Assembly: GCA_012031455.1 (NCBI GenBank)
Contig: JAAUTM010000053.1
Location: 1 to 7,598 of the forward strand
DNA: 7,598 nt
Direction: 5' to 3'
DNA from: Phycisphaerales bacterium
GTDB lineage: Bacteria > Planctomycetota > Phycisphaerae > Phycisphaerales > Phycisphaeraceae
Shown here: positions 6,102 to 7,598 of the stretch, one piece after another
How positions within the stretch are numbered: the stretch's first letter is position 1
Layout of the letters: every line of letters starts with the position of its first letter
Notes under the pieces: model-generated
Databases searched by the model: none
The model's input: the letters and a program-made list of their open reading frames with translations, nothing else
Told to the model about the DNA's origin: nothing
Position numbers and translations under genes: made by a program

Positions 6102-6833
6102 TCAAGAACGGACAAAAATGGCGTTCATGTGATTCCTGCGCACGATCGTCCTGCGCCGGAAACCCATTGTCCCCAGCAATGCCTCCAGTTCCGCCAGCGA
6201 AGCACCCCCCACATACACAGGCTTGATAGACACTTCCAGCTCCATGTACCGCGCGGCTTGCAGTACCTTGGGTGCCCCCTTGCTAGGCATAGCAGTTCGG
6301 CTCCCTGAATATCAATCACCAGCACATCCACCGAGTCTGGCGCCACCCCGGATTGTTCCAGGAGTGTATCCAATCGATGCACCGGCAACTGCAATGTCTG
6401 CCCGACTTCCTTGACATGATCATGGCGGTGATCCAGTTCACGATTGAGCTGAAACACCGAGTTGGAGGCCCCATCATTGTCGTAAAGGTGAAATTCCTTG
6501 TGCCCGCCATCGGCTTCACCCACCAGCGACTGGATCAGAACATGCTCCGTTTTGGGAAATCTCAGCAATCGCTGCACAAATCCCATGGGCTGCTTTTTCA
6601 CTGCTTCGATGTTCTGCTGGAGCCGTTTGAAAATATTGGGCTCCGCCTCCACCCACACCACCCGTGCAGCCCCCCCAGTTTTGATAACGGGTTGCCTCCT
6701 GACCCAGATGCGCCCCCACATGCACCACGGTCTTGCCGCGTAGCGTCCTGCCTCGCATGCCTAAAAATCGCACAATATTCAAAAGTGAAACCTCCGTGCT
6801 TGTCTGCTTGAGGGACCCCGCTGATCCCTGCAT
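6102..6833 (-). CDS. FkbM family methyltransferase, two frameshifts
   Basis: A second, clearly different FkbM methyltransferase, readable only by joining three frames. The first piece holds GRTLRGKTVVHVGAHLGQEA, the SAM-binding loop, ending YQNWG. At a run of seven G (minus strand; 6670-6676), one G fewer is needed to continue AARVVWVEAEPNIFKRLQQN, then HLYDNDGASNSVF, LPVHRLDTLLEQ and the family signature VDVLVIDIQGAELLCLA. Near 6275-6282 a second shift, either one G missing from GGGGG or two extra bases, leads to GAPKVLQAARYMELEVS and the end RRNHMNAIFVRS. From the likely start the corrected length is about 226 residues, normal for this small FkbM subgroup. The outer ATG at 6833 lacks a ribosome binding site, whereas a TTG at 6782 has GGAGG exactly 8 bases upstream, so the true start is probably 6782. 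Its neighbour 5' is the GT10 gene on the same strand. Family sure, acceptor unknown, frameshifts probably artefacts. Confidence 0.87.
6791..6795 (-). promoter_or_regulatory. Ribosome binding site pointing to a TTG start in the minus-strand FkbM gene
   Basis: A full GGAGG on the minus strand lies 8 bases before TTG at 6782, giving LNIVRFLGMRGRTLRGKTVV as N-terminus. The in-frame ATG at 6833 has no such site, so the shorter protein is favoured. Confidence 0.5.
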
Positions 6834-6849
6834 AAGTTGGCGATGTTAA

Positions 6850-6867
6850 CGAGGATCAAGCTCCTCG
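6850..6867 (-). other. Perfect 6-bp hairpin between two co-directional genes
   Basis: CGAGGA and TCCTCG (6850-6855 and 6862-6867) pair around a loop of six, just after the stop codon of the GT10 gene. No T run follows, so it is not a standard intrinsic terminator. It may act as an mRNA-processing or stability element between the GT10 and FkbM genes, or be chance. Confidence 0.3.
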
Positions 6868-6868
6868 G

Positions 6869-7598
6869 CTAGGTTGACTTGCCCGCCAATCCTCTACTGC
6901 GCAGGACCTCGGCCAGCAACAGCACCGCTGCATTTTCCTCAAAAGGGGCGTACTCCGCTGCCCGCCTTCGATTAGCCTCGATGACTGCCAACCGTGCCTG
7001 ATAATCCTTCACGCTGACCGACTGAACTGCCTGCTGGATCTCATCCATGCTTGTACAAATCATCATTCCCGCCGTGTCAAAATACTCCCCGATGTTGGTG
7101 CAGCCCCAATAAATCGGCACAGTATCGCAAAGCATGGCATCAATGAGTTTCTCACTGAAGTAATCCGGCTCGCGCACATTCTCGATCACCACGGAATAGC
7201 GATACGGGGCCAGCCCATCTGATTTTTTTTTTAAAAGGTTTGTACCCCCTGCCCATGATGTCCGCATCGATCGGTTGTGCTTGCATCCACGCTGCCACCT
7301 CATGCCGCAGCCGATGGCCTCGCAGTATCCGACGCTCCGAGGCGATCAACGAAAGCATGCGTGACTTACTGCAATCCACTTGTTTCCAGTCATGCACCCA
7401 GGTTGAGCCGAAGGGGTAAAACACTCCATTACCCAGCCGGGGCAAAAATTGGCGGTGACGGTCAATATCCGAAAGTAACGCCGCTGCGTCAGGGCCAACA
7501 GCCTCAGTTGCCCGCCATGCACCGCCATCGGCTCCGCGATAAATACACTCCGCTGAGCCTTGACCCCCACAAACAAATTCAATGCAATCGGCTGCTTG
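6869..7598 (-). CDS. Family 10 glycosyltransferase (fucosyltransferase-like), 5' partial, two frameshifts
   Basis: GT10 enzymes move fucose or a related sugar from a GDP-sugar to glycans, usually in surface polysaccharides. The C-terminal donor-binding part is clear: YRYSVVIENVREPDYFSEKL, then IDAMLCDTVPIYWGCTNIGE. This matches the alpha-1,3-fucosyltransferase signature (FxxxxEN...Y.tEKl.da...gtvPv..G). Upstream are GNGVFYPFGSTWV, like the LT..LPN.vf.p.G.TW block, and SRMLSLIASERRILRGHRLR. At the right edge another frame holds LNLFVGVKAQRSVFIAEPMA and RRYFRILTVTANF. Joining these needs one more T in TTTTT (7444-7448 on the plus strand as AAAAA) and one fewer A in a run of ten (7223-7232 as T on the plus strand). 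The stop is TAG at 6869-6871 after GLAGKST. The start lies beyond the window; about 240 codons are visible. The A10 run could also permit transcriptional slippage that restores the frame. Family assignment is good; the sugar is not known. Confidence 0.82.

Noticed and set aside
6850..6867. Intrinsic terminator after the GT10 gene
   Set aside because: The stem is perfect but only 6 bp and is followed by TTAAC, not a T run, so it was listed as a hairpin only.
1..7598. CRISPR array, tRNA, rRNA or insertion sequence
   Set aside because: No regularly spaced direct repeats, tRNA-like cloverleaf, rRNA core sequence, transposase motif or terminal inverted repeats were found on either strand.

Overview
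The window looks like a piece of a bacterial chromosome of roughly 55% GC, and the best guess is Planctomycetota, perhaps Phycisphaerae. That guess rests on the look of the DnaN N-terminus, a glycosyltransferase start of the MRVTHVISGIDPA type and several unfamiliar membrane proteins; no marker here settles it.

Layout, left to right. (1) 1-871, minus strand: most of dnaN (DNA polymerase III sliding clamp), cut by the window edge. (2) 872-1289: an upstream region and then, on the plus strand, the decayed remains of a family-4 glycosyltransferase. It keeps only its first residues and a central block around LFLSRVHPKKG. (3) 1290-2078, minus: an intact secreted dienelactone hydrolase-family enzyme. 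(4) 2209-2674, plus: ribH (lumazine synthase), divergent from the hydrolase and broken by one base in a G run. (5) 2688-3473 and 3571-4206, minus: two unrecognised small membrane proteins, the first with a good promoter of its own. (6) 4207-4515: a non-coding gap. (7) 4516-5210 and 5268-6086, plus: a SAM-methyltransferase-like protein and an FkbM-family methyltransferase, probably one operon. (8) 6102-6833 and 6869-7598, minus: a second, different FkbM methyltransferase and a family-10 (fucosyltransferase-like) glycosyltransferase, the latter running off the right edge.

The right-hand 3 kb, with the glycosyltransferase remnant near dnaN, is best read as part of a surface-glycan (polysaccharide, O-antigen or glycoprotein) synthesis and decoration locus. 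GT10 would add fucose-like sugars and the methyltransferases would cap or modify sugars. The left half is housekeeping (replication clamp, riboflavin synthesis) plus an exported hydrolase.

The most striking feature is the number of broken reading frames. dnaN, ribH, the methyltransferase at 4516, the minus-strand FkbM gene (twice), the GT10 gene (twice) and possibly the membrane protein at 2688-3473 each need one-base corrections, mostly in homopolymer runs. Because essential genes are hit as often as glycan genes, sequencing or assembly error is the leading explanation. Slippage-based phase variation in the glycan genes is a testable alternative. No CRISPR array, rRNA, tRNA, insertion sequence or convincing new multi-gene system was seen.
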